A stretch of DNA of 64,000 bases, taken from contig JAJRXZ010000028.1 in the NCBI GenBank assembly GCA_024276015.1, positions 35,848 to 99,847 on the forward strand, read 5' to 3'. The stretch is from Spirochaetota bacterium. GTDB taxonomy: Bacteria > Spirochaetota > UBA4802 > UBA5550. The notes beneath the pieces are model-generated. The model saw nothing but the letters and a program-made list of their open reading frames with translations. It did no database searches and had not been told where the DNA came from. Made by a program: the position numbers and the translations under genes. Positions within the stretch are counted from its first letter, which is position 1, and each line of letters begins with the position of its first letter. Shown in pieces: positions 34,290 through 44,909 of the stretch.

Positions 34290-35201
34290 TCAGTCCTCTT
34301 CATCGTTTTTTATGCTCTTCCTCTGAGCTTCTCTCATCATCTCCTTTATCTTCTTATTGCTTGAACCCAGCATGATCGTGTTTGATCTCCACTCCCTGCA
34401 GTTTTTATAATATTCCGTTGAGAGTCCCACAGCTTCATAGGAATGTAAAAAGTATGTTATTCCGTCACTTCCGGTAAATTCTTTAATACCGGTATATATG
34501 CAATATGTAACAGCATTATTAAGAAGTCTTTTGCCGATTTTGTCACCGGCAGGGTCCAGTTTTCCGGCCTCTTTCAGGATCGTAAATAATCTGTTGCTGT
34601 AAAATTTTACTATATATTTTCCCTTTCTGATCAGGAAGAGAGTTCTCTTTTTATGATCAAGTTTGTGATCATCAAATCTCGTCAGAAGGATCAATTCTCC
34701 TTTCCGAACATATCTTTCGCCGACAAAAATTATTATAGACAGCTTGATCTCATTAGTATAATATTTTTTCAGAAAGTTAATAATTTTTTTTTCCTTCCTG
34801 CTTTTTATCAGCGGAAGCCTCCTCTTTTTTTGAGCAATGAGGCGGGACATGCTTTCCCCCTTTATTTCAGGGATTTTCATATAACCGAAATCAGGTTCGG
34901 AAGGAGGGCCTGCCGTATCATCAACTATTGCCGAGACTCTGTACCAGTATTTAACGCCCGGAGCCGCATTTTTATCGTTAAACGATTCTCCCGCTGTTCT
35001 GCCGATCTCCTCGTAAGGGCCGTCAGCAAAAACCGATCTATAAACTGCATATTCATCTGCACCGTCAATGCCATTCCAGGCAAGACCTATCCCGCGGGCG
35101 GAACCTTTCTCAGACTTTAATTTTTTGACGATCTTATCACTATCATTCCCGAAAACAGGCAGAGCTGCTGCAATAAGCAGAGCAAAGAGCATATTTTTCA
35201 T
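34290..35201 (-). CDS. Exported protein with fibronectin type III domain
   Basis: 303 residues. Signal peptide (MKNMLFALLIAAALPVFG) followed by one fibronectin type III domain (about 30-105; LAWNGIDGADEYAVYRSVFADGPYEEIG, KYWYRVSAIVDDTAGPPSEP). The remaining 190 residues are basic and of no recognised family. Periplasmic or surface-located; FN3 domains bind proteins or glycans. ATG preceded by AAGGATGG. Single gene. Confidence 0.75.
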   Translation of the reverse strand: MKNMLFALLIAAALPVFGNDSDKIVKKLKSEKGSARGIGLAWNGIDGADEYAVYRSVFADGPYEEIGRTAGESFNDKNAAPGVKYWYRVSAIVDDTAGPPSEPDFGYMKIPEIKGESMSRLIAQKKRRLPLIKSRKEKKIINFLKKYYTNEIKLSIIIFVGERYVRKGELILLTRFDDHKLDHKKRTLFLIRKGKYIVKFYSNRLFTILKEAGKLDPAGDKIGKRLLNNAVTYCIYTGIKEFTGSDGITYFLHSYEAVGLSTEYYKNCREWRSNTIMLGSSNKKIKEMMREAQRKSIKNDEED

Positions 35202-35403
35202 AATCCATCCTTAATCGATTTATCTTTGTTATCCGTTTTTTATCTTGATCAAAATATAATTAATTTGTAACTAATTCAAGCCTTTTGTTTTATATAATCA
35301 ATATAACAAAAATAATTGCAGAAAAAAATTAAGTTGACTGAGAAGACATATATAGCATTCTTAAATTAATATATAATTCAGGGGACAAAGAATCCGGGAA
35401 TCT

Positions 35404-36699
35404 ATGTTTAGATATATATACAGAAATTTAAAATTCACTATTAAAGACCTGTTAAAAAATACGGCAAAAGCTTTAATATCAAGTTTCGGCATTTTATTCT
35501 TGATCTCATTCCTTGTGCTCTATCTTTCGCTTCGAACTTCAATGAAAGACTATATAGGTGAAAAACTATTCGGAAAACTTGCCATAAACGAGATCGTTAT
35601 ATATCCAAAAGCCGGATACGGCAAGGATGTATACTCCACCATTGCCAGTAAAAGAAATACCATCAGGCCTTCCATTGTCAAAAGAATACGCAGAATGAAA
35701 GATTTCTCAAGAGTCTACAGTCTCATAAGATTGAACTATGAATCTAAAATACTGGTGGAATTAATGGGGAGATCGAAAAAGCCTCATGCCCCTCTATACG
35801 GCATAGAACCGGGATTTTTCGCCGGTAAAAACCGAAGATGGCGGCAGTTCAGAACAAAAGCGGTTCTGCCTATTATTGCGCCGAAACTGGTAATCAAACT
35901 TTTTAACAACTATGCTGCCGTTAGAGGAATGCCTCAGTTTACTGAAAAACAGCTGATAGGTTTCCCGGGCGAACTCTATATAAAAACATCCGATTATTAT
36001 GCAGAGGAAGAGATCAAATACAAATTCCCTGTAAAACTACATTCGCTTACTTCAGACCTGGAGTTCTCCGGGCTGTTAGTTCCCAACGATTTCATCGTTA
36101 AATTTGCCAGAAAACACAGCCGCGATTCCGGTAAATATAAGAAAGGGTATTCATATGTCAGACTTTTCGCAAGAGTTAAGAACATTAAAGATCTTCCTGC
36201 AATTACAAAAAAATTACAAAAGATGGGTCTGAAAGTCAAATCCCAAAGCGATATCTCAAAAAAAACCAACAGAGCTCTTGAGATCGTGGACAGCGTCTCA
36301 TTGCTGATCGGTTCCATCATTCTGATCCTAACAGTAATAGCAATTTTTAACTCCTATTTAATTATTGTTCATAACAGAAGTTACGGATTCTCTTTAAAGA
36401 GAGTTATAGGTGTATCAAAAATAAGAATAGTTTTTAACTTTCTTATTGAAGCGGCAGTTATCGGAGTGATCTACGGTTTAATAGGATTTTTTGTTGGATC
36501 TTATTTGACTACATATCTTTCTTTGAATCTTTCAAAGTGGATCCCTGTTTTAAAGGGACTTGTTCTTGTCCCTGCAGGAAAGGCCCTTTTGATCAAGGCA
36601 ATTCTATTGTCGGTTTCCGTTTCCTGTTTATCTGCACTTATTCCCGCTCTATTTGCTTCAAATATGAATTTATTCAAAGCAGTAAGGAAAATGGGTTAA
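35404..36699 (+). CDS. ABC transporter permease, FtsX/MacB type
   Basis: 431 residues. One N-terminal helix (about 22-42), a large extracytoplasmic domain (about 45-300), and three C-terminal helices (about 305-330, 360-385, 400-425), the FtsX-domain topology of MacB/LolCE-like proteins. Conserved VIGVSKIRIVFNFLIEA around the cytoplasmic loop. Partner ATPase is the next gene, 24 bp on. The substrate (lipoprotein release, envelope stress relay or an exported compound) is not given by the sequence. Confidence 0.86.
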   Translation: MFRYIYRNLKFTIKDLLKNTAKALISSFGILFLISFLVLYLSLRTSMKDYIGEKLFGKLAINEIVIYPKAGYGKDVYSTIASKRNTIRPSIVKRIRRMKDFSRVYSLIRLNYESKILVELMGRSKKPHAPLYGIEPGFFAGKNRRWRQFRTKAVLPIIAPKLVIKLFNNYAAVRGMPQFTEKQLIGFPGELYIKTSDYYAEEEIKYKFPVKLHSLTSDLEFSGLLVPNDFIVKFARKHSRDSGKYKKGYSYVRLFARVKNIKDLPAITKKLQKMGLKVKSQSDISKKTNRALEIVDSVSLLIGSIILILTVIAIFNSYLIIVHNRSYGFSLKRVIGVSKIRIVFNFLIEAAVIGVIYGLIGFFVGSYLTTYLSLNLSKWIPVLKGLVLVPAGKALLIKAILLSVSVSCLSALIPALFASNMNLFKAVRKMG

Positions 36700-36723
36700 C
36701 GCACAATTAATCAGGATAAAAAA

Positions 36724-37479
36724 ATGTTAAAAATCGATAAGGTAAGTATCTCTTTCGGCAGCAGAAAAATATTAGATGATATCTCACTTGAAATAAATGA
36801 AAGATCTATTGTTGCCATAACCGGGAAATCCGGTACCGGAAAATCAACACTTCTTGGTATTATTTCCGGTCTGATGAAACCTGACAGTGGAAAAGTTTTT
36901 TTCGAAAACCAGGATATCTACAGATGGAGCGATTTTAAAAGATCCAGATTCAGGAATAGAAAGATGGGATTTGTATTCCAGTTTTTCAGCCTGCTGCCTG
37001 AAGTAACGGCCTATGAAAATATCATGTACCCGGCTATCCTGAACCCCTTTACCTCAAAGAACATTAAAGATGAAATTAAGGAATTGATCGACTTTTTAAA
37101 ACTTGGCGATATAGCAGATCAATATCCATCAACGCTATCGGGAGGAGAAAGACAGCGCGTGGCCATTGCCAGGGCAATAATAAATAAACCCAGAATAATC
37201 CTTGCCGACGAACCTACCGGAAACCTTGATGATGATACTACATATGATATTATTGACCTCTTCAAAAAACTTAAGGAAGAGAGAGGGATAACAACTCTGC
37301 TGGCAACACATGAGAAAAAACTTGTGGAGAATTCGGATATTTCCTACAATTTGGAAAATGGTGCTCTATCATTGCAAAAGCGTAAAAAAATAAGAAGCGG
37401 CAAAAAATCCGCACCGACACTAAGAGCAGTTGAGGAGAAGAAACCGGCAAAAAAGAGACCGAAAAAGGCTAAACCATAA
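36724..37479 (+). CDS. ABC transporter ATPase, LolD/MacB type
   Basis: 251 residues. Walker A GKSGTGKST (about 35-43), Q-loop in FVFQFFSLLPEV, signature LSGGERQRVAIARAI (about 138), Walker B ILADEPTGNLDD, H-loop THEKK. Partner of the FtsX-type permease at 35404. The last 40 residues are a lysine-rich extension (KKRPKKAK) not typical of LolD and could bind nucleic acid or the membrane. Convergent with glyS, whose stop is 5 bp away. Confidence 0.9.
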   Translation: MLKIDKVSISFGSRKILDDISLEINERSIVAITGKSGTGKSTLLGIISGLMKPDSGKVFFENQDIYRWSDFKRSRFRNRKMGFVFQFFSLLPEVTAYENIMYPAILNPFTSKNIKDEIKELIDFLKLGDIADQYPSTLSGGERQRVAIARAIINKPRIILADEPTGNLDDDTTYDIIDLFKKLKEERGITTLLATHEKKLVENSDISYNLENGALSLQKRKKIRSGKKSAPTLRAVEEKKPAKKRPKKAKP

Positions 37480-37483
37480 AATG

Positions 37484-39562
37484 TTATTTTTCCGATATCC
37501 TTGAAAAATCCATCAGATTGGAAAAATTGCTTAAAATATCTTCAAGTAAATATAATCTGTTATCTCTCACATCAGCGTTTTCGTCCATTACAAGAACTTT
37601 ATCAAAAAACGCGTCAATCAATCCTTTCCCTTCTATTATCAGGTTAAACAGCTTAATGTATTCTCCTGTTTTGATATAGTTTTCAATATCATTCTTTTTT
37701 GAATTAAAAAAATTATAGAGATCAATTTCTTCCTTTTCCTTTAAAAGTTCTCTGCTGAATTTCAACTTATAGTTGTGGTTCTTCTTTCTGAATCCCGATA
37801 CAATATTATTCATCCTCTTGAAACTGAGAAGCATTTCAGAAAACCTTTCATTCTTTCTGAATTCATTGATACTCTTTGCCCTGAGATAAAGTTCCAGAAA
37901 ATCGTAATTCTCAGTGGAAAGACATGCGTCAATTTCATCATATCTGAAACCTCTGTCAGCAAAAATCGTCTTTGCCCTTGCAGAAATGAATTCCAGTATA
38001 TTATGGACCAGTTCTTTGCCGTGTTTATAATTTACGGAAATGCTCTTTAATATATCCTTCAGATCAAGGTTAATATTGTTGCTTATTGAAATTTCAACAA
38101 TAGCATTGGCCTGCCTTCTTAAAGCATAGGGATCCTGTGACCCCTTGGGGATATTTCCTACAGAGAATGAGCCGAAAATATTATCAAGCTTTTCCGACAA
38201 TGAAACAACAATTGAAACAATTCCTTCAGGCAGCGAATCGCCATGATACCTGGGAGCATAATGCTCGTTTATCGCCATTGCCGCTTCAGGATCTTCGCCG
38301 TCATTCAAAGCATATATAGTTCCGATTCTTCCCTGAAGAGAACTGAATTCGCAGACCATAGCCGTATTCAAATCCGTTTTACAAAGAAGTACTGCCCTTC
38401 TGATCTTACTTCTCTTCTCCTCTTCCAGTCTCAATCTTTCGGATATACAATCTGCAATGAATTCCATTCTCTTAACTTTGTCATAAATTGACCCCAGGTC
38501 TTTATGAAACAAAACACTTTTAAGAGAATCCACTCTGTCAATAAGTTTCACCCTGCTGTCCTCTTCATAAAAGAACCGCGCATCATTAAAGCGCGCTGTT
38601 ATTACTCTGACATTGCCGGTTTTTACGTGTTCGGTAACAGGATTGTTGGAAACAACAAGAAAGCAGTCGCTTAAACCTCCCTTATCATTCGCGACTGAAA
38701 AATATTTCTGATGCTCTTTCATTTCTGCTATTAAAACAATATCGGGGATCCTTAAAAACTCTCTGTTAAAATTGCATGCTGCAACATAGGGTTTTTCCAC
38801 AAGAAAAGTCACAACATCGAGAAGCTCTTCATCTCTGTTCAGAGATCCACCCGCTTTCAGAGCAGCTTCTTCAAGATCTGCTATAATTTTTTCCTTCCTC
38901 CTCTTATGGTTAACTATTACATCATTTTCCTCAAGAATTTTCTCATAATCTTTGATCTTATTGATCGTCAGCATTCTGTCCTTCTGTATATAGTGCCCTC
39001 TTGTTTTATTGGATGATTTAATGCCGTCAATTTCAAAGTCGATAACAGAATCATTAAAGAGTATTAAAAAATATGATATGGGTCTGGGGAAAAGGATCTT
39101 TTTATCGCTCCATCTCATCTGTTTTGGGAATGTTAAATTTCTGATGATTGACTCAATGATCTCAGGTATTATTTTTTCGGTCTTTTGGGATTCCAGTCTC
39201 TTTTCAGCAAATACATATGTCCCTTTATCAAGTTCCTTTGTATAAATATTGTCTAAAGACAGGTTATTTCCTTTTAAAAAGCCCATTAAAGCCTTCGAGG
39301 GATTCCCGTCTTCGTTATAGGCTGCTTTTTGCGAAGGTCCCTTTAACTCAACAGTTTCTTCCTGCTGCTCATCATCAAGATCTGAAACCATTATAGCAAA
39401 CCTTCTCGGAGTTGCAAAAACTTCCACTTCACCGAAGTTAATTCGGCTTCCCTTAAGTTTTTCAGTTAATATTTTTTTTATCATTTCTATAGCAGGCGGT
39501 ATATACCCTGCAGGGATCTCTTCAGTACCTATCTCACACAAAAAATTCGTATTATGTAACAT
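37484..39562 (-). CDS. glyS: Glycyl-tRNA synthetase beta subunit
   Basis: 692 residues, the normal length of the beta chain of the alpha2-beta2 enzyme that charges tRNA-Gly. It begins NFLCEIGTEEIPAGYIPPA, the typical N-terminus. KILFPRPISYFLILF lies in the core, HQKYFS matches the B3/B4 region, and the C-terminal HD and DALR-like anticodon domain contain VMDENADVRDNRLYLLEDI. ATG has GGAGAAACAGG upstream. The alpha subunit gene (glyQ) is not in the window. Confidence 0.93.
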   Translation of the reverse strand: MLHNTNFLCEIGTEEIPAGYIPPAIEMIKKILTEKLKGSRINFGEVEVFATPRRFAIMVSDLDDEQQEETVELKGPSQKAAYNEDGNPSKALMGFLKGNNLSLDNIYTKELDKGTYVFAEKRLESQKTEKIIPEIIESIIRNLTFPKQMRWSDKKILFPRPISYFLILFNDSVIDFEIDGIKSSNKTRGHYIQKDRMLTINKIKDYEKILEENDVIVNHKRRKEKIIADLEEAALKAGGSLNRDEELLDVVTFLVEKPYVAACNFNREFLRIPDIVLIAEMKEHQKYFSVANDKGGLSDCFLVVSNNPVTEHVKTGNVRVITARFNDARFFYEEDSRVKLIDRVDSLKSVLFHKDLGSIYDKVKRMEFIADCISERLRLEEEKRSKIRRAVLLCKTDLNTAMVCEFSSLQGRIGTIYALNDGEDPEAAMAINEHYAPRYHGDSLPEGIVSIVVSLSEKLDNIFGSFSVGNIPKGSQDPYALRRQANAIVEISISNNINLDLKDILKSISVNYKHGKELVHNILEFISARAKTIFADRGFRYDEIDACLSTENYDFLELYLRAKSINEFRKNERFSEMLLSFKRMNNIVSGFRKKNHNYKLKFSRELLKEKEEIDLYNFFNSKKNDIENYIKTGEYIKLFNLIIEGKGLIDAFFDKVLVMDENADVRDNRLYLLEDILSNFSNLMDFSRISEK

Positions 39563-39683
39563 CCTGTTTCTCCAAGTAATAAAAAAAATATTATGTAATT
39601 TCAGCCGCTGCTTTGGGTATAATTTTGATCAATTAAATGAGTCAATTCATTTTTTTATAAAATTGCAGCTTTCTAAGGGGATA

Positions 39684-40748
39684 TTATTTTCTCTTTAAAT
39701 ATATAAAGGGATTACGGTGGGAACCGTTTTTTATAATCTCAAAATGCAGATGAGCTCCGGTTGATCTTCCCGTATTGCCCGATCTTCCGATAAATTGTCC
39801 CTGTTTTACATATTGGCCTTTTCTGACATAAATTCTTGAAAGATGCGCATAGAGAGATTTTATACGCCCCGGATGAGCTATAATTATCGACTTCCCGTAA
39901 CCTCCAAGCCAGCCGGAAAATGCTATCTTACCATATTTGGTTGCCCTGACTCTTTCATATTTCGCCCTGATATCCATGCCCTGATGAAATTCCTTGTAAT
40001 TTCTGTTAAAGGGATTTCTTCTCCAACCATAACCGCAGGTTATTATTCTTGTAAAGGTGGGCCATAAAAAACCGGGAAATATATTCTGCGGCCTCGCATC
40101 AGGAATAAAAATAGTACTCCCAACAGCAACAAAATCCGAATTCTTTAATTTATTGTATTTAACGATCTTTTCAAGAGAAACGCGATACTTTTTTGCCAGG
40201 TTAACAAGTTTAGTACCTTTTTTTACCCTGAATAGTATTCCGTCTTTACTGGGTATCCTAAAAACCGCTCCTTCCCTGATAAAATCGTAGGAATCCAGGT
40301 TATTACTGCCGCAAATGGTATCCATTGATACGCCGTACTTCTTTGCTATCTCGCTGAGGACTTCACCTTTCATTACTCTGTGTACATGAATTTCCACTTT
40401 GTCAGTCTCTTTTTCTTCAGAAAAATCAGTAAGACTCGATTTCAGAAGCGTCTCTTTTTTTTCCTCGTCACTGATAGCTTCGTTAAGATTTAAGATCTCT
40501 TTATCGCTAATTTTTTCGCTGCTGCCGTTTACATTATGAGACACGCTGTATGCCCATAGAATTATAGCGATTAACAAGACCAAAACAGAAACTGCAATAG
40601 AAAGTTTTTTAAAAATTCTGTTAAAGGGCCTCCTGATCGTTTTTATGAAGATATGCTTTTTGCCAATATAAACAATAATAATTTCATTATAATAAAATGA
40701 AACCGAAAGTCTTCCTATTTTAATTTTATCATAAAATGAATTTCTCAT
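39684..40748 (-). CDS. LysM and M23 peptidoglycan endopeptidase
   Basis: 354 residues from ATG 40748 (the track's 40763 is a TTG). One N-terminal transmembrane helix (about 45-65), two LysM domains (about 120-165 and 170-215; HRVMKGEVLSEIAKKYGVSM, FRVKKGTKLVNLAKKYRVSL) that bind glycan, and a C-terminal M23 domain with the zinc motifs FHQGMDIR and HLHFEI. It lies 110 bp downstream of bactofilin, a pairing typical of cell-shape modules in spirochaetes and other bacteria. Confidence 0.9.
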   Translation of the reverse strand: MRNSFYDKIKIGRLSVSFYYNEIIIVYIGKKHIFIKTIRRPFNRIFKKLSIAVSVLVLLIAIILWAYSVSHNVNGSSEKISDKEILNLNEAISDEEKKETLLKSSLTDFSEEKETDKVEIHVHRVMKGEVLSEIAKKYGVSMDTICGSNNLDSYDFIREGAVFRIPSKDGILFRVKKGTKLVNLAKKYRVSLEKIVKYNKLKNSDFVAVGSTIFIPDARPQNIFPGFLWPTFTRIITCGYGWRRNPFNRNYKEFHQGMDIRAKYERVRATKYGKIAFSGWLGGYGKSIIIAHPGRIKSLYAHLSRIYVRKGQYVKQGQFIGRSGNTGRSTGAHLHFEIIKNGSHRNPFIYLKRK

Positions 40749-40873
40749 GGCATATTTACACAAAAAAGAATGACAATACGTTATGTCTCTTTTAATTTAT
40801 ATTTTTCTATTTTATCGGGAAAAAAATGATTTTACTAAATATTTATATTTTTTTACTCAAATATCAAACAGTT

Positions 40874-41278
40874 TTATTTTGCAGCCTGTCTGGAAGAAAC
40901 ACCATTATATGAATCTTCAATTATCTTTTTCGAATCCCTTCCATGACCTCCGGTGATGGTGACATTCCCTTTTGAAACAACACCGTTCTGTATTGTTAAT
41001 ATTGGGGTAACAATATCTCCAAGCACTTTTGCCGTTTCCAGCAGCCTCACCTCTTCGGAAGCGGTTATATTACCTATTACAGTCCCTGCAATAACAACCG
41101 ACTTGGCTACTATGTCCGTTTTAACTTTACCGGTTTCTCCAACAACAAGCTCATTATCGGTTTTTATTTCGCCTTCAAACTTTCCGTCGATTCTCAAGGA
41201 CCCGCTGATATAGAATTTCCCTTCAAAAACAGAGCCCGCACCGATTGTGCTGTTCATATTATCTCCTTTCCCAGCCAT
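40874..41278 (-). CDS. Bactofilin
   Basis: 134 residues from ATG 41278; GAGGGG inside the track's longer ORF (41293) is its ribosome-binding site. Bactofilin (DUF583) beta-helix repeats: STIGAGSVFEGKFYISGSLR, IDGKFEGEIKTDNELVV, AGTVIGNITASEEVRLLETA. It forms nucleotide-free filaments that position peptidoglycan enzymes; the adjacent LysM-M23 peptidase is the likely client. Confidence 0.92.
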   Translation of the reverse strand: MAGKGDNMNSTIGAGSVFEGKFYISGSLRIDGKFEGEIKTDNELVVGETGKVKTDIVAKSVVIAGTVIGNITASEEVRLLETAKVLGDIVTPILTIQNGVVSKGNVTITGGHGRDSKKIIEDSYNGVSSRQAAK

Positions 41279-41343
41279 ACTTACACCCCTCATATTGCTT
41301 AAACCTCATTTCTTAAATAAGTATTCTTTTTACTGATAAAAAA

Positions 41344-42606
41344 TCAAAGCTGCAAGTCAAGTTTATTTATATCAAAATTGTTTAATTTCCCCACCGAAAC
41401 CAGGGAAAACTTTTTATTCTCTAAAATATTAGACGCTATTTTGGAAAAATCGTCAAGTGTTATATTGTTTATTTCATCTATAATTTCATCAAAAGTAATC
41501 ACTTCCCCAAATGTCATTTCATTTTTTGCAAGCTGACCCATCCTGACTTCAATACTTTCATAACTTAATGCAAGATTTCCCTTCATAAATGTTTTTGCAT
41601 CGTGAAGTTCGCCTTCGGTTATACTGTTTTTCAAGATATCACGGCACTATGCAACAATCAACTCCACTGCCTTCCCGAACTTATCCGGCGATGTTGCGCA
41701 ATAAATGCCAAACACTCCGTTATCGCTGTATGACGAATGAAAGGAATATATGGAATAGCTGATCCCCCTTTTCTCTCTGATATTCTGAAAAAGTCTCGAC
41801 GACATATTGCCGCCCATTATTGTACTGAGTGAATACATGGACCATCTCATAGGGTCATTTCTGACAATTCCTTCGGTACCGAGACAGAAGTGCACCTGTT
41901 CAAGATCTCTCTCAACATGATTGTGATAAACGCGAACCGGTTTTGCATGAGAAGCAGTCTTCGTACCGGAAAGTTTCGAAGATCCCCTGTTAAAATATTC
42001 GGCAATAAGGTCTTTTGCTGCATTCTCATTAAAGCTGCCGGCAATTACAAAGACAGCATTATTGTCCCTGTAATGGTCTTTATAAAAACCGATTATATCG
42101 TCTCTTGCAGCATTGCCGATCCCTTCAATTGTACCTAAGATCGAATGGCTCAGAGGATGCCCCTTCAGCATGCTTTCAATAAAAATATCATGAATGAATT
42201 CGTCGGGAGTATCTTCATACATCCTAATCTCTTCAATAATGACATTCTTTTCCTTCTCAATTTCAACATCTTCAAAAAGAGAATTATAATACATGTCGGA
42301 AAGAATTTTAACAGCAAGCTCAAGATAATCGGAAACCACATTTATATAATAGCAGGTATATTCTCTGTTTGTTGCCGCATTATGCTGTCCTCCAACTCTG
42401 TCAATCTCTCTCGCAATGTCCTTAGACGAATAGTTTGTGGTTCCTTTGAAAAGCATATGCTCAACAAAATGAGCATATCCGTACTGACCTTCCTTTTCAT
42501 CACGGGAACCCGTATTTATCCATAATCCAACTGAAACTGAGACAACATCTTTTATCGGTTCAAGTAATACGGTAAGCCCTTTTTCCTGTTTATATTTTAT
42601 GACCAT
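41344..42606 (-). pseudogene. M16 peptidase interrupted by an in-frame amber codon
   Basis: The two ORF-track pieces (41647-42606 and 41344-41634) are in one frame, separated only by TAG at 41647-41649: KAVELIVA, stop, CRDILKNSITEGELHDAK. Together they give a full-length 420-residue M16 (MlpA/YmxG-type) zinc peptidase: HFVEHMLFKG is the inverted HxxEH site, EEIRMYEDTPDEFIH follows, and the C-terminal piece carries KGNLALSYESIEVRMGQ. The N-terminal product alone would have the zinc site but lack part of the second M16 domain. Nonsense mutation, read-through or sequencing error are all possible. It sits after pnp, as in many bacteria. Confidence 0.85.
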
Positions 42607-42662
42607 TTAATATCTTAATATCGATTTGATTTCAATTTGAGATTTACGCGCCTTTATATATT

Positions 42663-44741
42663 TTACCTTTCCAATGCTTCTTTCCTGCTCAAATCGATTC
42701 TGCCCTGCCTGTCAATATTGATGACCTTGACATGGACTTTATCTCCAACTTTAAGAATATCCGTAACGTGTCTTACTCTGTGATGGTCCAGATTGGAGAT
42801 ATGAACAAGTCCCTCTTTTTTTGGTAAGATCTCAACAAAAGCCCCATATTCAACAATTTTTTTAACAACACCTTCATAGATCTTCCCGACTTCTATATCT
42901 TCTACAAGTCTGTTGATCTGTTTTATTGCTTCATTAATTGAAGCTTCACTGTCCGAAGAAATCGTAACAAGTCCGTCATCATCTATATTTATGCTGGCAC
43001 CGGAATCTTCAATGATCTTCTTGATCATCTTTCCGCCAGGACCGATTATGTCGCCGATCTTTTCCTGGTTCACCATAATGGTTTTTATTCTTGGAGCATA
43101 CTCCGATATATTTTTTTCAGGTTCGGAGATAGCTTCCCTCATTTTCTCCAGTATATGAAGCCTTCCGTCTCTTGCCTGATACAGAGCGTCTCTCATAATT
43201 TCCAGAGTAATACCTTCGATTTTTATATCAAGCTGAAAAGCCGTGATACCCTTCTTTGTCCCCGCCACCTTAAAATCCATATCCCCGAGATGGTCTTCAA
43301 GTCCTATAATATCGCTTAACACGGCATATTTGTCGCCTTCCTTAACAAGCCCCATTGCAATTCCGGCAACAGCGTCCTTAAGAGGGACACCGGCATTAAA
43401 CATCGAAAGAGACCCCGAACATACGGAAGCCATTGAAGATGATCCGTTCGATTCAAGGGTTTCAGATACCTGCCTGATAGTATAGGGGAATTCGCTCTCA
43501 TCGGGAATGGCATACTCCAAAGCTCTTTCCGCCAGCATTCCGTGTCCGATCTCTCTGCGCCCGGTCCCGCCTACGCGCCCTGTTTCACCAACCGAGAAAG
43601 GAGGAAAATTATAGTGAAGCATAAATCTCTTTGTAGTTCCTCCTTCAACATAATCGAGCCGCTGAACATCCGAGGTGGTCCCAAGAGTTGTAATTCCAAG
43701 ACTCTGCGTTTCCCCTCTTGTAAAAACAGCCGAACCGTGAGTTCTGGGAAGAAAACCCACGGTAATATCTATAGGCCTGATATCTTTTAATCCTCTGCCG
43801 TCGGCTCTCTCTCCTCTTTCAAGAATTCTCTTTCTTACGCATTCGGCATCAAACCCATTCAGTATCTCGCCAATTAACCCTTTGCTGTCGGGATATTCCT
43901 CTTCCAGTTGGGAAACGGCCTTATCAATTATTGAATTAAAGGCATTTTCTCTTTCTTTCTTTGCAGTATATTTATCAAGACTTTCAATTTCCTTGAAGTA
44001 ATCTTCCCGTAATTTTTTCTTTAAATCCTCATTGGATTCTCTTGGAGAATATTCCATGATCGGTTTATTGATCTTTTTCGTAAAATCCTCCAGAACTTCA
44101 CATATCTTAATGATATTCTCATGGGCAAATTCCACTGCCCTTAACATATCATCTTCCGAAACATTTTTCGAAGATCCTTCGATCATGGTTACGGCCTTTT
44201 TTGTACCTGCGCAGACAAGATCTATATCGCTCCTCTCTGCCTCTGAGAAAGTGGGGTTTATTATCCATTGGCCGTCAATTCTCCCCACTCTTACTGCTCC
44301 CACAGGCCCCTTGAAGGGCATTCCGGAAACGCACAGAGCAGCGGAAGCTGCATTAATAGCAACAACATCCTGCTGATTTTCTTTATCCGCAGACAGAACA
44401 TATATAATTATCTGCACTTCATTTACAAAATCCTTTGGGAACAGCGGGCGTATGGGCCTGTCCGCCAGTCTGCATATTAAAGTCTCTCTATCCGAAGGCC
44501 TTGACTCTCTTTTTATAAATCCGCCCGGGATCTTGCCGCCCGCATAGGACATCTCTCTGTAATCCACCATGAGAGGGAAAAAATCCTGCCCCTCTTTTAC
44601 ACTCTTTGAAGCTACTGCAGAAGCAAATACAACTGTATCCCCATATGTAACAACAACGGCACCATCGGCCTGTTTAGCTAAATATCCGGTATTAAAATTA
44701 AGCTTCTCTTTTCCAACAACTAAACTAACATCCACACTCAT
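42663..44741 (-). CDS. pnp: Polynucleotide phosphorylase
   Basis: 692 residues. Phosphorolytic 3'-to-5' exoribonuclease of RNA decay. Two RNase PH domains (about 5-215 and 310-540), helical linker, KH domain (about 550-615; IGDIIGPGGKMIKKIIEDSG) and S1 domain (about 620-690; GKIYEGVVKKIVEYGAFVEI). GAGGTAAG precedes the ATG. It follows rpsO, and precedes the M16 gene, as in other bacteria. Confidence 0.97.
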   Translation of the reverse strand: MSVDVSLVVGKEKLNFNTGYLAKQADGAVVVTYGDTVVFASAVASKSVKEGQDFFPLMVDYREMSYAGGKIPGGFIKRESRPSDRETLICRLADRPIRPLFPKDFVNEVQIIIYVLSADKENQQDVVAINAASAALCVSGMPFKGPVGAVRVGRIDGQWIINPTFSEAERSDIDLVCAGTKKAVTMIEGSSKNVSEDDMLRAVEFAHENIIKICEVLEDFTKKINKPIMEYSPRESNEDLKKKLREDYFKEIESLDKYTAKKERENAFNSIIDKAVSQLEEEYPDSKGLIGEILNGFDAECVRKRILERGERADGRGLKDIRPIDITVGFLPRTHGSAVFTRGETQSLGITTLGTTSDVQRLDYVEGGTTKRFMLHYNFPPFSVGETGRVGGTGRREIGHGMLAERALEYAIPDESEFPYTIRQVSETLESNGSSSMASVCSGSLSMFNAGVPLKDAVAGIAMGLVKEGDKYAVLSDIIGLEDHLGDMDFKVAGTKKGITAFQLDIKIEGITLEIMRDALYQARDGRLHILEKMREAISEPEKNISEYAPRIKTIMVNQEKIGDIIGPGGKMIKKIIEDSGASINIDDDGLVTISSDSEASINEAIKQINRLVEDIEVGKIYEGVVKKIVEYGAFVEILPKKEGLVHISNLDHHRVRHVTDILKVGDKVHVKVINIDRQGRIDLSRKEALER

Positions 44742-44909
44742 TCAACTTACCTCTTTAATTACTTTCCTATAATATTTAATTCCGCCGTATAGATAAGATC
44801 TTTCCCAATGGTCAAAATAATACACAGTTACACAAACAAAACTATTTACAGCAATGTTAACAACGGTTAATTAAATTAATTGCGATCTATCCGGCATTAT
44901 TCCGGATCA

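Noticed and set aside
41344-41649. In-frame TAG as a pyrrolysine codon in the M16 peptidase
   Set aside because: No pylTSBCD genes are visible, TAG is used as an ordinary stop elsewhere (for example 27730-27732 and 23973-23975), and M16 peptidases are not known to use pyrrolysine.
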